A stretch of DNA of 64,000 bases from Grimontia celer (GTDB lineage: Bacteria; Pseudomonadota; Gammaproteobacteria; Enterobacterales; Vibrionaceae), in the NCBI RefSeq assembly GCF_900055185.1, contig NZ_FIZX01000001.1:1612001-1676000 (forward strand). Reading direction: 5' to 3'. Below are positions 18,181-27,238 of the stretch, piece by piece. A program made the translations under genes and the position numbers. Below the pieces are notes generated by a model. That model searched no databases and was not told the DNA's origin. It saw nothing but the letters and a program-made list of their open reading frames with translations. Every line of letters starts with the position of its first letter. The stretch's first letter is position 1.

Positions 18181-19500
18181 TTACATAAACATCATCATCA
18201 GAAGACCAATTGGAATGCGCTCACCGGTTGGCGATACTGCTTGGTCACCTTCAATTTTTGCTTCAAGTGTTACGCCGTTTTCACCTTCACTGATAAAACC
18301 ATACGGTTCAAGATTGCTCAGTGATGCAGAGACAGCAGGCACACCATGCACATAGGCAGCAGGTACATTCACCAGCAGATTGCCCTTCAGTTTTGACATC
18401 AATGCACCAAAATTCTGGGTCACGCTGCCAAGGCCTGGCTCTACCGTTAAATCAAACTTCGCATCTACACGGCCTTCAGGAGTATCCACTTCCAGTGGCT
18501 TCAGCTCGAAAGTCATGCCGCTTTCTACTAATCCATCCAAATAAGTGGCCAGTTGCATCATCTCTTCGTCTGTTGGCTCTGCATTCAAGCTATCAGCTTT
18601 TTCTGCCAGCGCCATCATGGCGGTGTAATCCAGGTCTTTGAAGTTCACGCCCAGCTTGAAGTTATCCAAAACCATGGTTTCAGGCACATCAAGTTTCTGG
18701 AATGAAATGGTATTTTTGCTGGTAATACGCAGCTCTTCTGGCTTTGCAGTCGTCACGTCACCATTGGTGGCGTCCATTTCGTTCTGAACGTTAATGCCAA
18801 GATTGGTGACGGTTGCCGCCATGCCTGTCACATCGGTCAAGCTCGTGGTCTTTACATTCATGAGCTGCTGGCCAACCCACATTTCATCAACCATTTTGCC
18901 TTGTCCAGAGCCCGTAATCTCGCTGAAAGTGAACTTCTCACCCTCTACGCCAGAAAGTTCAACAGAAGGCATTTCCAGTTGATAAATCATGTTGCCATCT
19001 TTATCAGCAGTACCGGATACATTTGCCGGAGAGCTGGTGATGGTCACTTCTTCATCACCACCGTTCATCGCACGAACAGTGAGGTCGAACTGAGTATCAC
19101 CAAAAATGGAGGTTTCACTCACCAGAGTGATTGGAGATTCACCCGACGGCCAAAGCACTTCTGACAGTGTCTTCACTTCAGGTGTCATTTCAAGTGTGGA
19201 AATTGAGCTGATGCTGAGGAAACCGTGCCCTACTTCGCTCAACACTGTGAATGACGTCGGTAAACCTTCTTCTTCATATAGCGCTTTGGTTGAGCCAGTC
19301 AGCGAAAATTTGGTCACAACGTCTGACGACAAGTAGCCACGATCATAAGAAACATTTTCAATGGCCAGATAAGGTGACTTCGCTTTTTCAATCTCAGCTT
19401 CATACTGGGATTGACCGATTTGTCCTGTCGCGAACGGCCACAACACAGCAATCGCTACCGCGCCTGCCACTGCCGCATATTTTCCAAATATCATTTTCAC
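18181..19500 (-). CDS. DUF945 (YdgA-like) periplasmic/inner-membrane protein
   Basis: 439 residues. One N-terminal membrane segment or uncleaved signal (AAVAGAVAIAVLWPFATG) is followed by a long soluble part, as in the E. coli YdgA/DUF945 family. The N-terminal GQIGQSQYEAEIEKA matches the family pattern after the anchor. The rest is beta-rich with repeated phrases for lipid or envelope binding unknown. A clean terminator follows. Biochemical role is not established for the family, so no function is claimed. Confidence 0.75.
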   Translation of the reverse strand: MKMIFGKYAAVAGAVAIAVLWPFATGQIGQSQYEAEIEKAKSPYLAIENVSYDRGYLSSDVVTKFSLTGSTKALYEEEGLPTSFTVLSEVGHGFLSISSISTLEMTPEVKTLSEVLWPSGESPITLVSETSIFGDTQFDLTVRAMNGGDEEVTITSSPANVSGTADKDGNMIYQLEMPSVELSGVEGEKFTFSEITGSGQGKMVDEMWVGQQLMNVKTTSLTDVTGMAATVTNLGINVQNEMDATNGDVTTAKPEELRITSKNTISFQKLDVPETMVLDNFKLGVNFKDLDYTAMMALAEKADSLNAEPTDEEMMQLATYLDGLVESGMTFELKPLEVDTPEGRVDAKFDLTVEPGLGSVTQNFGALMSKLKGNLLVNVPAAYVHGVPAVSASLSNLEPYGFISEGENGVTLEAKIEGDQAVSPTGERIPIGLLMMMFM

Positions 19501-19682
19501 TCCAACTGACTAGGGTTGTTTAACCTTGATGATTATTCGAATCTGAGTGTAACCCATTGGTTCTCATAACCCTATTCGGTGACGATGTTTTCTTAAAATA
19601 TGTGTCAGTTTGCAGCGTTCTTCTCAGCTTGAAGACGCTCAACAAGATACACTCACAAAAAATGTCGATTTACGGTAAGCGC

Positions 19683-21638
19683 ATGAATTCCAATGTCATC
19701 CTTTGTCTGGACGACGACCCTTCTGTTTTAGCGCGCATTGAACGCGAATTGTCTGGTTTCAGTGAAACCTTCGATCTTATCTGCGCCGATAACGCAGCCT
19801 CAGCAAGCGAGATTTTGGAGCAACTTCATCGCGAAGAGCGGCGCGTTTCCCTTTTTATTTGCGACCATACTTTAGGTGAAGACGAAGGAATTACCCTTCT
19901 GATAAACATTGATAATCACCCAGCCTCTCATGGCGCCAGAACCGTACTTCTTAACGACCAGCCTGATTTGGAAAAAATCATGCAAGCTGTTAATGAAGGG
20001 CGTTTGAATTACTGCCTGACAAAACCTTGGGCGGAGAATGAAATAAGAGAACTCGCCAAAAAAGAACTGACCCAATTCGTTCTGGAGTTCAATACAGATG
20101 ACTTACTGCGCTACTGCAACACGCTGGACCAACGTCGGCTTCTTGATGCTCACATTGAAAAGAAGCTCGCGACTTACCGAAATGGCTTTATCGAATCATC
20201 ACTTGGTGTGTCAGACGAGGAACTTTCGAAGCAACTGATTGACGGTATTTCCGAGTATTTTAGCCAAAACAGCGAGCACGACGTCAGCAGGCTCTATAGC
20301 GAAGACCACATTCTCACCCATGAAGACAAACCTAACTCGTTCCTTTGGTTTGTTGTGGAAGGAGAAGTCGCCCTGCTAAAGCGCGATGAAACCGGGGCTT
20401 CGCATGAAGTCGCAAGGCTAGGCCAGGGCAGCTTGATTGGCGGAATGTCTTTCGTGACTGGAGATGTTTCCTTCTCAACGGGTATTACTCTTAAGCCTAC
20501 CAAGGTGTTGAAGCTCAACAGAAACCTCTTTTCTCAGGTGATGCAGGCGCGAAATGACTTACTTCCACTGTTTTCGAATTACCTGCTCCGTCACTTTAAC
20601 CGTCGTTTGAAACGGAGCATTACAACTGAGGTAAAACTGCAGCAAACGCTCCAATCACTCGAATTGGCGCACAAGCAGCTTATCGAGAAAGAAAAGATGG
20701 CGATGCTTGGGCAACTGGTCGCTGGCGTTGCCCATGAGCTGAACAATCCGGTTTCAGCGATTTTGCGAAACAGTGAAACACTACGCGACAATATCGGCAC
20801 CTTGATAAACGTCGAGCTCAATACGCAAGCGCGTGAAAAAGCCAATCAAATCATGGCAGACGCTTTGCTCTCGCGCCCGATGTCTACTGCTGATGCCCGT
20901 AAGCTTTCCAAAGATGTTGAACCGCTTTTGGGTAATCGGAATCTCGCCAGAAAAGCCGTCAATATGGGCTTGGACAAACCTGATGATGTCGCTTTCTGGA
21001 CTAAAGCTTTGGGGGGCGAGTTCCAGCACACGCTTAACCAATGGGACATGTTCTACCAAGCCGGGAGCTTGCTCCGCTCGACCAATGTGTGTGCCAGACG
21101 TATCGCCGATATGGTGAAAAGCCTGAAAACCTATGCCCGTCAGGATGACGAAACCATGCATGAAGTCGACATTCATGAAGGCATTGAAGACACGCTGGTG
21201 ATGTTTGAAAACCAGATTAAGCGGATCACACTGGTGAAAGATTATGGCGAGCTTCGACTTATCCGTTGTAAACCCATCGCGCTTCAGCAAGTTTGGACCA
21301 ATCTGATTTCCAATGCGCTGGATGCTGTTGGGCAGCACGGTGAAATTGAAGTGAGAACCCGTGAAACCGTTTATCGCAGCCGAAAAGCAGTCAAAGTTAC
21401 TGTGAAAGACAATGGTGTCGGCATCCCTGATGCGATCAAAGACAAGGTCTTCGAACTGAACTACACCACCAAGCGCGAAGGCCATTTTGGGCTTGGTATT
21501 GGGCTTTCTGTTTGTCGCCAAATCGTTGAGCATCACGGCGGTTCGATTAACGTAAGTTCTTCACCCGGCGAATTCACAGCGATGACTGTCACCCTTCCCT
21601 ACTCCCCACTTATCGCGCCATACATGGAGGAAAAATGA
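19683..21638 (+). CDS. Hybrid histidine kinase: receiver + cNMP-like domain + HisKA/HATPase
   Basis: 651 residues from the chosen Met (weak GGTAAG site; longer starts upstream lack any). Order: receiver (1-135) with D61 in CDHTLGED but Asn91 in place of the usual Thr/Ser switch, K114 in TKPW; a cyclic-nucleotide-binding-like beta-barrel (about 200-295, VVEGEVALLKRDE, LGQGSLIGGMSF); coiled coil; H-box with H351 in VAHELNNP; about 110 extra residues; second dimer helix (RRIADMVKSLKTYARQ); N-box NLISNALDA (540-548); DNGVG; GLGIGLSV (603-610). No membrane segments, so cytoplasmic. The stop overlaps the start of the next receiver gene (ATGA), so kinase and regulator are translationally coupled. 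Confidence 0.88.
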   Translation: MNSNVILCLDDDPSVLARIERELSGFSETFDLICADNAASASEILEQLHREERRVSLFICDHTLGEDEGITLLINIDNHPASHGARTVLLNDQPDLEKIMQAVNEGRLNYCLTKPWAENEIRELAKKELTQFVLEFNTDDLLRYCNTLDQRRLLDAHIEKKLATYRNGFIESSLGVSDEELSKQLIDGISEYFSQNSEHDVSRLYSEDHILTHEDKPNSFLWFVVEGEVALLKRDETGASHEVARLGQGSLIGGMSFVTGDVSFSTGITLKPTKVLKLNRNLFSQVMQARNDLLPLFSNYLLRHFNRRLKRSITTEVKLQQTLQSLELAHKQLIEKEKMAMLGQLVAGVAHELNNPVSAILRNSETLRDNIGTLINVELNTQAREKANQIMADALLSRPMSTADARKLSKDVEPLLGNRNLARKAVNMGLDKPDDVAFWTKALGGEFQHTLNQWDMFYQAGSLLRSTNVCARRIADMVKSLKTYARQDDETMHEVDIHEGIEDTLVMFENQIKRITLVKDYGELRLIRCKPIALQQVWTNLISNALDAVGQHGEIEVRTRETVYRSRKAVKVTVKDNGVGIPDAIKDKVFELNYTTKREGHFGLGIGLSVCRQIVEHHGGSINVSSSPGEFTAMTVTLPYSPLIAPYMEEK

Positions 21639-22135
21639 GTAATTACCTTATTTTATGTGTAGACGACGAACGTGATGTTCTGGATAGCGTGGTAAACGAC
21701 ATTGCGGCGCTTGAAAGCCATTTCGTGATTGAAGCGGCAGAGTCTGTCGCGGAAGCCAGAGAAATTCTGGCTGAAGCTAATACAGACAACCTGGAGCTCG
21801 CATTGATTCTCTGTGACCACATCATGCCGGAAGATCTGGGTGTCGACTTCCTGATTGAACTCAGCGGTTCGCCAGAAACCCAGAAAGCCAGAAAACTGTT
21901 ACTGACCGGCCAGGCAGGCTTGGAAGAAACCGTGCAGGCTGTTAACAATGCCAGTCTAGACTACTTTATTGCCAAACCGTGGAGCGGCGATACCTTACAA
22001 CAGGTTGTGGTCGACCAACTCACCACTTTCGTCATCGAGAATGATAGTAATCTGTTGCCGTGGGTCAGTGCCCTAGATGCAGAGCGCATTATGGAGGCAA
22101 TCAGTAACAACCGTTTGAGCTATTCGGATAACTGA
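21635..22135 (+). CDS. Response regulator receiver, partner of the upstream kinase
   Basis: 166 residues: receiver domain with D10/D11, D61 in CDHIMPED, T91 in LLTGQA, K114 in AKPW, then a roughly 40-residue tail without a DNA-binding fold. Start overlaps the kinase stop by four bases, and GGAGG is upstream. It aligns without gaps to the key residues of the receivers at 13544 and 19683, which suggests recent duplication. It may carry phosphate from the kinase to an unknown target, or act as a phosphate sink. Confidence 0.9.
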   Translation: MSNYLILCVDDERDVLDSVVNDIAALESHFVIEAAESVAEAREILAEANTDNLELALILCDHIMPEDLGVDFLIELSGSPETQKARKLLLTGQAGLEETVQAVNNASLDYFIAKPWSGDTLQQVVVDQLTTFVIENDSNLLPWVSALDAERIMEAISNNRLSYSDN

Positions 22136-22300
22136 TTCATCAATAGTTTCTGACATTCAGTGTGACGACTGGTCAAAATTCCAGCCTTTTGAGTACAAAA
22201 TAACGGTCATAGCACCAGATAACGGTGCTATGCTGTTGTTTCGCAAAAGCGACTTCTATTAGAATACGCACACAATATTTTTCATCACGAGACCCTTTTG

Positions 22301-22858
22301 ATGCGCAAAACCAAGATTGCCGGTATTTTGCTGGCGGCCGCAACTTCTGCTGGCTTCTCTGCTGCAAGTGCTGCTAACGACAACACCATGAGCAACTTTA
22401 GTTACGACTACTTCGAAGCTCGCGTTGGCATTAGCCCTGTCACTTACGGTGTTGGTTTCAGCACTTCCATCCACCCTAACGCGCACATTCGTGCCGAAGT
22501 CGATACTGAGTTCGAATCTGATTTCGATACCACTGCTGCTATCGGTTTCCATGCGCCAGTGAACAACTGGGCTGACGTTTATGGTGAACTGGGTCTGCGC
22601 ACCATGAAGCAGCGCGGCAAATACAACCACGACACAGAGTTTGGTGTAGAAGTTAACTTGGGTCTACGTCAGTGGCTGAGCCCACAACTGGAAGTAGGTG
22701 CTGAGATTGGCCACCTGTCTATCTCAGACGATGACGACATTTTCGGTTCTGTTAACGCACGTTTCCACGCGACTGAACTGTTCTCTATCGGCTCTCAGCT
22801 TCGCTTCAATGATGCTTACGGCGACCAGTTCATGTTCACGACCCGCTTTAAGTTCTAA
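22301..22858 (+). CDS. Small outer-membrane beta-barrel-like protein
   Basis: 185 residues with a clear signal peptide (MRKTKIAGILLAAATSAGFS, cut near ASA-AN). The mature part alternates short beta strands (FEARVGISPVTYGVGFSTSI, VYGELGLRTM, EVNLGLRQWL, VGAEIGHLSI) and ends in Phe (TTRFKF), as outer-membrane barrels do. Size fits an 8-stranded barrel. No family recognised with certainty. The ATG at 22301 is preferred over the TTG one codon upstream. Single gene with its own terminator. Confidence 0.75.
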   Translation: MRKTKIAGILLAAATSAGFSAASAANDNTMSNFSYDYFEARVGISPVTYGVGFSTSIHPNAHIRAEVDTEFESDFDTTAAIGFHAPVNNWADVYGELGLRTMKQRGKYNHDTEFGVEVNLGLRQWLSPQLEVGAEIGHLSISDDDDIFGSVNARFHATELFSIGSQLRFNDAYGDQFMFTTRFKF

Positions 22859-22871
22859 ACGATGAACATAA

Positions 22872-22902
22872 AAAAAGGCCTCTCAATTTAGAGGCCTTTT
22901 TT
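22872..22902. terminator. Intrinsic terminator after the barrel protein
   Basis: Stem AGGCCTCT / AGAGGCCT, with A-run before and T-run after; can act in both directions between converging genes. Confidence 0.9.
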
Positions 22903-22957
22903 CTATCATCAGGAAACCTGAGGATGCTCGAATTCTAGTCGTTTGTATCGGTTGATT

Positions 22958-23335
22958 TTACTGGCACTCTACCGCATTAAAGCCCTGAGGAGCATCTGCA
23001 GAGACAAGGGTCGAGACAGGCTTATAGCCCATGGCCTCTGCCAGATTTTCGTATCGGGCATTAATGGTGTGAACTAGGATATCGCCCGTCTTACCACCAC
23101 ACATTTGGGCGAATCCGACTCCTTCAAGCACTCCACATTTTGAAGAATGGACTTCAATACCACTGTTTTGAAGCTGGATTTCACTCTCGAAGATGCTCAT
23201 ACCCGAAGACTCGCACTGAACCGCGCCTTTTGTTTTATAAACCGTGACTTCTTCTACCTGTTTGATCGCACAACCAGCAAATAGCGCGAGAGCCGAAGCG
23301 CTTGCCGCCAATCCTTTCAGTTTGGTTATTTTCAT
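22958..23335 (-). CDS. Small lipoprotein, unknown function
   Basis: 125 residues with a lipoprotein signal: Lys-rich start, hydrophobic stretch, lipobox LFAGC (Cys21). The mature protein holds five more cysteines (near CESSG, SKCGV, QMCGG, VECQ and others), unusual for a small lipoprotein and suggesting disulfides in the periplasm. No domain recognised. It lies 16 bases downstream of a TetR-type regulator and is probably co-transcribed with it. Confidence 0.7.
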   Translation of the reverse strand: MKITKLKGLAASASALALFAGCAIKQVEEVTVYKTKGAVQCESSGMSIFESEIQLQNSGIEVHSSKCGVLEGVGFAQMCGGKTGDILVHTINARYENLAEAMGYKPVSTLVSADAPQGFNAVECQ

Positions 23336-23351
23336 TACCTAGCCCCTGAAG

Positions 23352-23804
23352 TTATCTATCGAGTTCTATATCTAACAAATAAATTGCTGAAAGGCCGATG
23401 AGCTCAATAACCAAAGGTTGTCCATATCGCTCAATCAGCTTGGAAACGCCGTAAGCCACTTTCTCTTTGCCTTGATCACCACCATTTACTGCACCCAACA
23501 AGTATCGGATACAGTTAGCAAATTTGGTTTCTGAAAGTGCTTTAATCCAGGTTCTCTTAATAGTGTCGTTATCGGTAGGATCGATTTGACTGGTGACATA
23601 GGCAAGTACTTGTCCCTGAAATGCCGTGACCATCGATTCTTTGGTAGGAACAACACGTTGAATTCCGCTTCGGCTTAGTCCGGTCCTCTTGGCGATTGAC
23701 CCATAGGTCACCGCGTCCCAGCCTTGCTCCATAAAAATATCAACGATTGTTCGATAGATAAGCGCTTCAGTCTGCAGAGCGCCCTCTTTGGTGTTCTTGG
23801 CCAT
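23352..23804 (-). CDS. TetR-family transcriptional regulator
   Basis: 150 residues from MAKNTKEGA. The N-terminal part has the TetR helix-turn-helix (TIVDIFMEQGWDAVTYGSIAK followed by RTGLSRSGIQ), about residues 16-60; the remainder is a short, divergent ligand-binding part with a hydrophobic C-terminal helix (LIGLSAIYLLD). It is shorter than typical TetR proteins (about 190-210). The neighbouring lipoprotein may be its target. An alternative start six codons upstream (at 23822) is possible. Confidence 0.78.
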   Translation of the reverse strand: MAKNTKEGALQTEALIYRTIVDIFMEQGWDAVTYGSIAKRTGLSRSGIQRVVPTKESMVTAFQGQVLAYVTSQIDPTDNDTIKRTWIKALSETKFANCIRYLLGAVNGGDQGKEKVAYGVSKLIERYGQPLVIELIGLSAIYLLDIELDR

Positions 23805-24075
23805 TAGTCCCTTAATTCCCACTCACTCAGCGAATAACGCTTCGTAAAAATCAGCAATCGGGCGCTGTTGGTCGCGCTTTATATTGATTGCGATTAAAAA
23901 TAGCTCACATTTCATTCGCTCAAATGTTACCTGATTTCACTCTGTTTTTTTACCTTTAACGGTCACTTTATGCTCAAACCACAGAGCCATTTCAAGTAAA
24001 AGCTGAGAACTACCGAGCCGATGAACGGATATTCATACAGCCTTGAATACGAAGTTATGTGAAGTTAGACGCGGA

Positions 24076-24981
24076 TTAGTTAAGTTGGCTTTCCAACCAT
24101 TGTTTAAATGCCAGAATCTTCGCATTCCCCTGATGTTCTTCCCTGTATACCAGATAGAAGCTGTAGGGAGACTTAACAGGTCTGTCGACGGGAGCGACCA
24201 ATCTGCCGGACATAAGGTAATCCTGAATATAAGCGATGCGGCCAATGGCTACGCCCATTCCACACGTGGCAGCATCCAATGCGAGATCTGCCCTGTCAAA
24301 GCTATGATTGGTGCCGTTGAGCTCTAAGCCGTTCGCGTTGGCCCAATATAACCACTCATCACTCAAGCTGGCGCTTGCCCAAGGGGCTGCATCATGCAAC
24401 AGCTGACACTGAGCAAGCTTCTCCGGATTATCAAATAGCGAGTGACGCTCAGCATATTCAGGGCTGCAGACAGGCACAATTGCGTCATCCATTAGATGAT
24501 GACTGATAAGTCCGTTATAACGCCCATGACCAAAATAGATGGCGCAGTCAAAGGCCTCCGCCTTGAAATCTATCAGATCATTTCGGGTTCTGAGGTGCAA
24601 GGTCACATCCGGAAAGGCTTCCGCAAATTGAGAGAGCTTAGGCACTAACCATTTTTGTGAGAATGTTGGCGGCGCAGAAATAATGAAATCACCAAAAGGT
24701 TTGGCTCGGTTGAGCTCCAGAAGCTTTAAACTGATTGCAGAGAACTGCTCCGTGACCACCAGCTTTAACTGCTCCCCCTCATTTGTCAGAGATAAATGAC
24801 GGGGCCTTCTCACAAACAGTGACACTTCCAAACGTTGCTCAAGCTTCTTTATCCTGTGACTCACCGCGCTTTGGGTGAGATGGAGTTCCTCCGCTGCTCG
24901 AGTAAAGCTCATGGTTTCAGCCACTACTGAAAAGCAGTGTAATCCGGCGAGTAGTGAAGAAGAAAGCTGAGGCAATTTCAT
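24076..24981 (-). CDS. LysR-type regulator, GcvA-like
   Basis: 301 residues from MKLPQLSSSLL. N-terminal winged HTH (about 10-65: HCFSVVAETMSFTRAAEELH then LTQSAVSHRIKKLEQRL), then a periplasmic-binding-protein-like effector domain with the GcvA-type pattern (DAAPWA, CGMGVAIGR, YFLVYREEH-like end). The nearest divergent gene is the TfoX-family gene's terminator side, so no target is obvious from position. The longer frame start upstream lacks a ribosome site. Effector unknown. Confidence 0.87.
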   Translation of the reverse strand: MKLPQLSSSLLAGLHCFSVVAETMSFTRAAEELHLTQSAVSHRIKKLEQRLEVSLFVRRPRHLSLTNEGEQLKLVVTEQFSAISLKLLELNRAKPFGDFIISAPPTFSQKWLVPKLSQFAEAFPDVTLHLRTRNDLIDFKAEAFDCAIYFGHGRYNGLISHHLMDDAIVPVCSPEYAERHSLFDNPEKLAQCQLLHDAAPWASASLSDEWLYWANANGLELNGTNHSFDRADLALDAATCGMGVAIGRIAYIQDYLMSGRLVAPVDRPVKSPYSFYLVYREEHQGNAKILAFKQWLESQLN

Positions 24982-25119
24982 TGTTTTATTTTGCTTTTTG
25001 GGTGATAAGCAGACTTTAGCAATAAACCCCTTGTGGGTACACTTAGCCATTCGAAGTGCGGGATTCATCGCCTGAAATAACAGAGCTGACCGTTATTACT
25101 GAGAATGACAGACATTAAA

Positions 25120-25140
25120 AAAGCCGCATAAAGCGGCTTT
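25120..25140 (-). terminator. Intrinsic terminator after TfoX-family gene
   Basis: Stem AAAGCCGC / GCGGCTTT with A- and T-runs on both sides. Confidence 0.88.
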
Positions 25141-25160
25141 TTAAGCATTGAGATAGGATC

Positions 25161-25745
25161 TTAGATTGCGCGAAGTAGTTGTTGTTTGGTTTCTTCGCTT
25201 AGCAACGTCCAGTGCGTACCATTTTGCGCACCAGCAAACATCCAAAGCAGTTTAACGTCTACATCGTAACCGTGTGCTTCCTGCACTTTACGGAACAATT
25301 CTTCTGGGCTCATTGAGAAGAAGGTATCTACATCTTCTACGCCCGATTTTTTAAGCATACGCTCAATGGTCAAACGCAAGTTGGGTAAATCGCGCAGGCG
25401 CTTGTTGAGCTTGGAGTCGCGGTATTCTTTTTCTGCTACCGAATTCTCTACGGACTTTTTTACCATAGCGTCCAACCCCTGATCCTCCGCTTCATACAGA
25501 TCAGTGATGTCGTAGTAGTTTACGATAGCTGTGGAGCTTTTCTTAACGTGAACGAATTTCTTGCACTCTTTATCAATGAGATTTTGCGTTAGGTCGTTAC
25601 CACCACGCAGGTAGATACGGTCTTCCTTAACCAGTGCGAACATAGCCCCGCTCACGAAGAAGCCAGTTCCACCAAACATTGAACGTTTTTCAGTCTCGCC
25701 AAATTGCGACAAGTACTCGACAAAGCCACTTTTAACTTCCAACAC
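25161..25745 (-). CDS. TfoX/Sxy-family regulator of competence or secretion (TfoY-like?)
   Basis: 194 residues from a GTG start preceded by AAGGAGG five bases upstream, a much better start than the TTG further up. N-terminal TfoX domain with RSMFGGTGFF and MFALV (about 20-110) and C-terminal TfoX domain with LRDLPNLRLTIERMLKKSG and KLLWMFAGAQNGTHW (about 120-190). Vibrios carry two paralogues: TfoX (chitin-induced competence) and TfoY (motility and type VI secretion). The RGG and DVDVKLLW phrases lean to TfoY, but that is from memory and not certain. No c-di-GMP riboswitch, which precedes tfoY in V. cholerae, is visible upstream. Confidence 0.85.
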   Translation of the reverse strand: MLEVKSGFVEYLSQFGETEKRSMFGGTGFFVSGAMFALVKEDRIYLRGGNDLTQNLIDKECKKFVHVKKSSTAIVNYYDITDLYEAEDQGLDAMVKKSVENSVAEKEYRDSKLNKRLRDLPNLRLTIERMLKKSGVEDVDTFFSMSPEELFRKVQEAHGYDVDVKLLWMFAGAQNGTHWTLLSEETKQQLLRAI

Positions 25746-26198
25746 GTGTGCCTCCTTTCTCCCCAAAAAAATAAACCAATTCCTCGGTTCAAATATTGTA
25801 ATTTCTCAACGCGAATTAATGATGACGCATTAGGGCATAGAAAACCATGCACCAGATCACCCAATACCGAAAACTGTAGCGTTTTTGCAACATTCGTCAC
25901 GGTTATTGGATGTAATTTTTATGTTTATACCATGTTAAATGAGTAGTTACACTCGCAATTTGATGCGTTTTTTTGCAGCGAGATTTCCAATGAAACGTTA
26001 GCTTACTTCAAAAACTGGCACTTCCAGGTGTCCAACCTTGCGTTTTATCTACTAATAAGATTGTCAACCAGCAGGCTGCATGAATACCTGTACAAGCTAT
26101 GGAATAAATTGCCTTTCGTTCAAATTTATCAACAGATGTATTTCAATTAAAACACGGGGCAATTACTATTAACTCAGCGTTCTTTCGAGTCTAAAAAG
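25746..26198. other. Long AT-rich intergenic region, TfoX-family / HDOD
   Basis: About 450 bases between divergent genes. I see no coding sequence, no terminator and no clear riboswitch fold. It presumably holds both promoters and possible long leaders, consistent with heavy regulation of TfoX-family genes. Confidence 0.4.
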
Positions 26199-27119
26199 AT
26201 GGATCACCTATCGTTATTCTGGGTCTCCCCCAACCGCGACAAATACCTTAAAGCCATAGAAACTGATTTTTTTCAGCGGGTTTACCGCTCACTGAAAGAT
26301 GGAACTCTGGAGCTTCCCCCGATCCCAGACGTTGTTGTCAAACTCCAACAAGCCTGCAATCAACCAAATACAACGGTCCGTGATGTCGCGACACTGCTTT
26401 TGGATGATGCCACGCTGACCGCTGCGGTGATTCGTTCTGCAAACTCTGCTGTTTTCAGTCCAAGAAACAACCGTCCTTGTCATGACATCAACATGGCGGT
26501 ATCCCGCTTAGGTATTCAACGCGTATTGGGCATCGCAACTGCTCATGCAATCCAAACGTTGAAAACCAACTCCCCTTTCAGCAAGGAATGTAACGCCCTA
26601 CTGAAAAAAAGTGCGACGGCATCAAGAGAATTTGGCTCCACAATGGCATTGTTGTGCCAGAAGGTACGCAGCTACGATGATGAGAACCTTCATCTCGAAG
26701 TCGAAAAGTCTCTACTAATAGGATTGCTTGCTGACATTGGTATCTACAGTGCTGTGAAGGCATTTCACAACTACACCGAAGAAGGTCACTATCTGGATTT
26801 TGAAATTGCCAGCCACGTCTTCTTCACGGTGAGTCGCGAAGCCAGTCGTTTCATTTTGAAGTCTTGGGGATTTGACTTGGATTTTGTGGAAGTGTCGCTC
26901 AATCGCCGTATCAGGAAAGCGAATGAAGACGTTTCCTACCTGGATATCGCTAAAATGGCCAACCACTTATTGATGTTCCGTGCGAAAGATGAAGACATCA
27001 ACGAACATGAAGTCGAGATTACTTTGGCTGGCGCAGAGGCTCTTTACGAACTCTCCAATCTAGAGGAAAAGGACTTTCGTCACCAGCTCACTAATATCAT
27101 CGACAACTGCGGGTTTTAA
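26199..27119 (+). CDS. HDOD-domain signalling protein
   Basis: 306 residues, a single HDOD domain (about 30-230) with LPPIPDVVVKLQQACNQP, the helix DDATLTAAVIRSANSAVF, and MAVSRLGIQRVLGIATAHA. The catalytic HD pair of true HD phosphohydrolases is not kept (GLLADIGI where GLLHDIG is usual), as is normal for HDOD. Such proteins act as scaffolds in signalling, including c-di-GMP and motility or competence control. No extra output domain. Stand-alone gene with a terminator. Confidence 0.85.
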   Translation: MDHLSLFWVSPNRDKYLKAIETDFFQRVYRSLKDGTLELPPIPDVVVKLQQACNQPNTTVRDVATLLLDDATLTAAVIRSANSAVFSPRNNRPCHDINMAVSRLGIQRVLGIATAHAIQTLKTNSPFSKECNALLKKSATASREFGSTMALLCQKVRSYDDENLHLEVEKSLLIGLLADIGIYSAVKAFHNYTEEGHYLDFEIASHVFFTVSREASRFILKSWGFDLDFVEVSLNRRIRKANEDVSYLDIAKMANHLLMFRAKDEDINEHEVEITLAGAEALYELSNLEEKDFRHQLTNIIDNCGF

Positions 27120-27183
27120 TTCTGGCCTTCCTTCTTACCGTAAAACTTTACGCCAGTTTCCGCACATAGATTGACCTTATTGG

Positions 27184-27219
27184 ATCGCGACTGATAATCT
27201 CGTCGCGATTTCTTTTTTA
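27184..27219 (+). terminator. Intrinsic terminator after HDOD gene
   Basis: Stem ATCGCGAC / GTCGCGAT with a 10-base loop, then a T-rich run. A possible lysO promoter (TTGACC, 16 bases, GATAAT) overlaps it. Confidence 0.75.
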
Positions 27220-27238
27220 TCAATAGGGTCTTACGCAA

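Noticed and set aside
20781-21536. 251-codon frame antisense to the hybrid kinase
   Set aside because: Opposite a well-conserved kinase core; no ribosome site and no recognisable domain.
25746-25960. c-di-GMP (GEMM) riboswitch ahead of the TfoX-family gene
   Set aside because: The conserved GEMM core elements were not found on the minus strand.
26199-27119. Active HD-GYP phosphodiesterase
   Set aside because: No intact HD or GYP motif; fits HDOD instead.
27150-27210. Lysine riboswitch in front of lysO
   Set aside because: The leader is too short and holds only a terminator-like hairpin.
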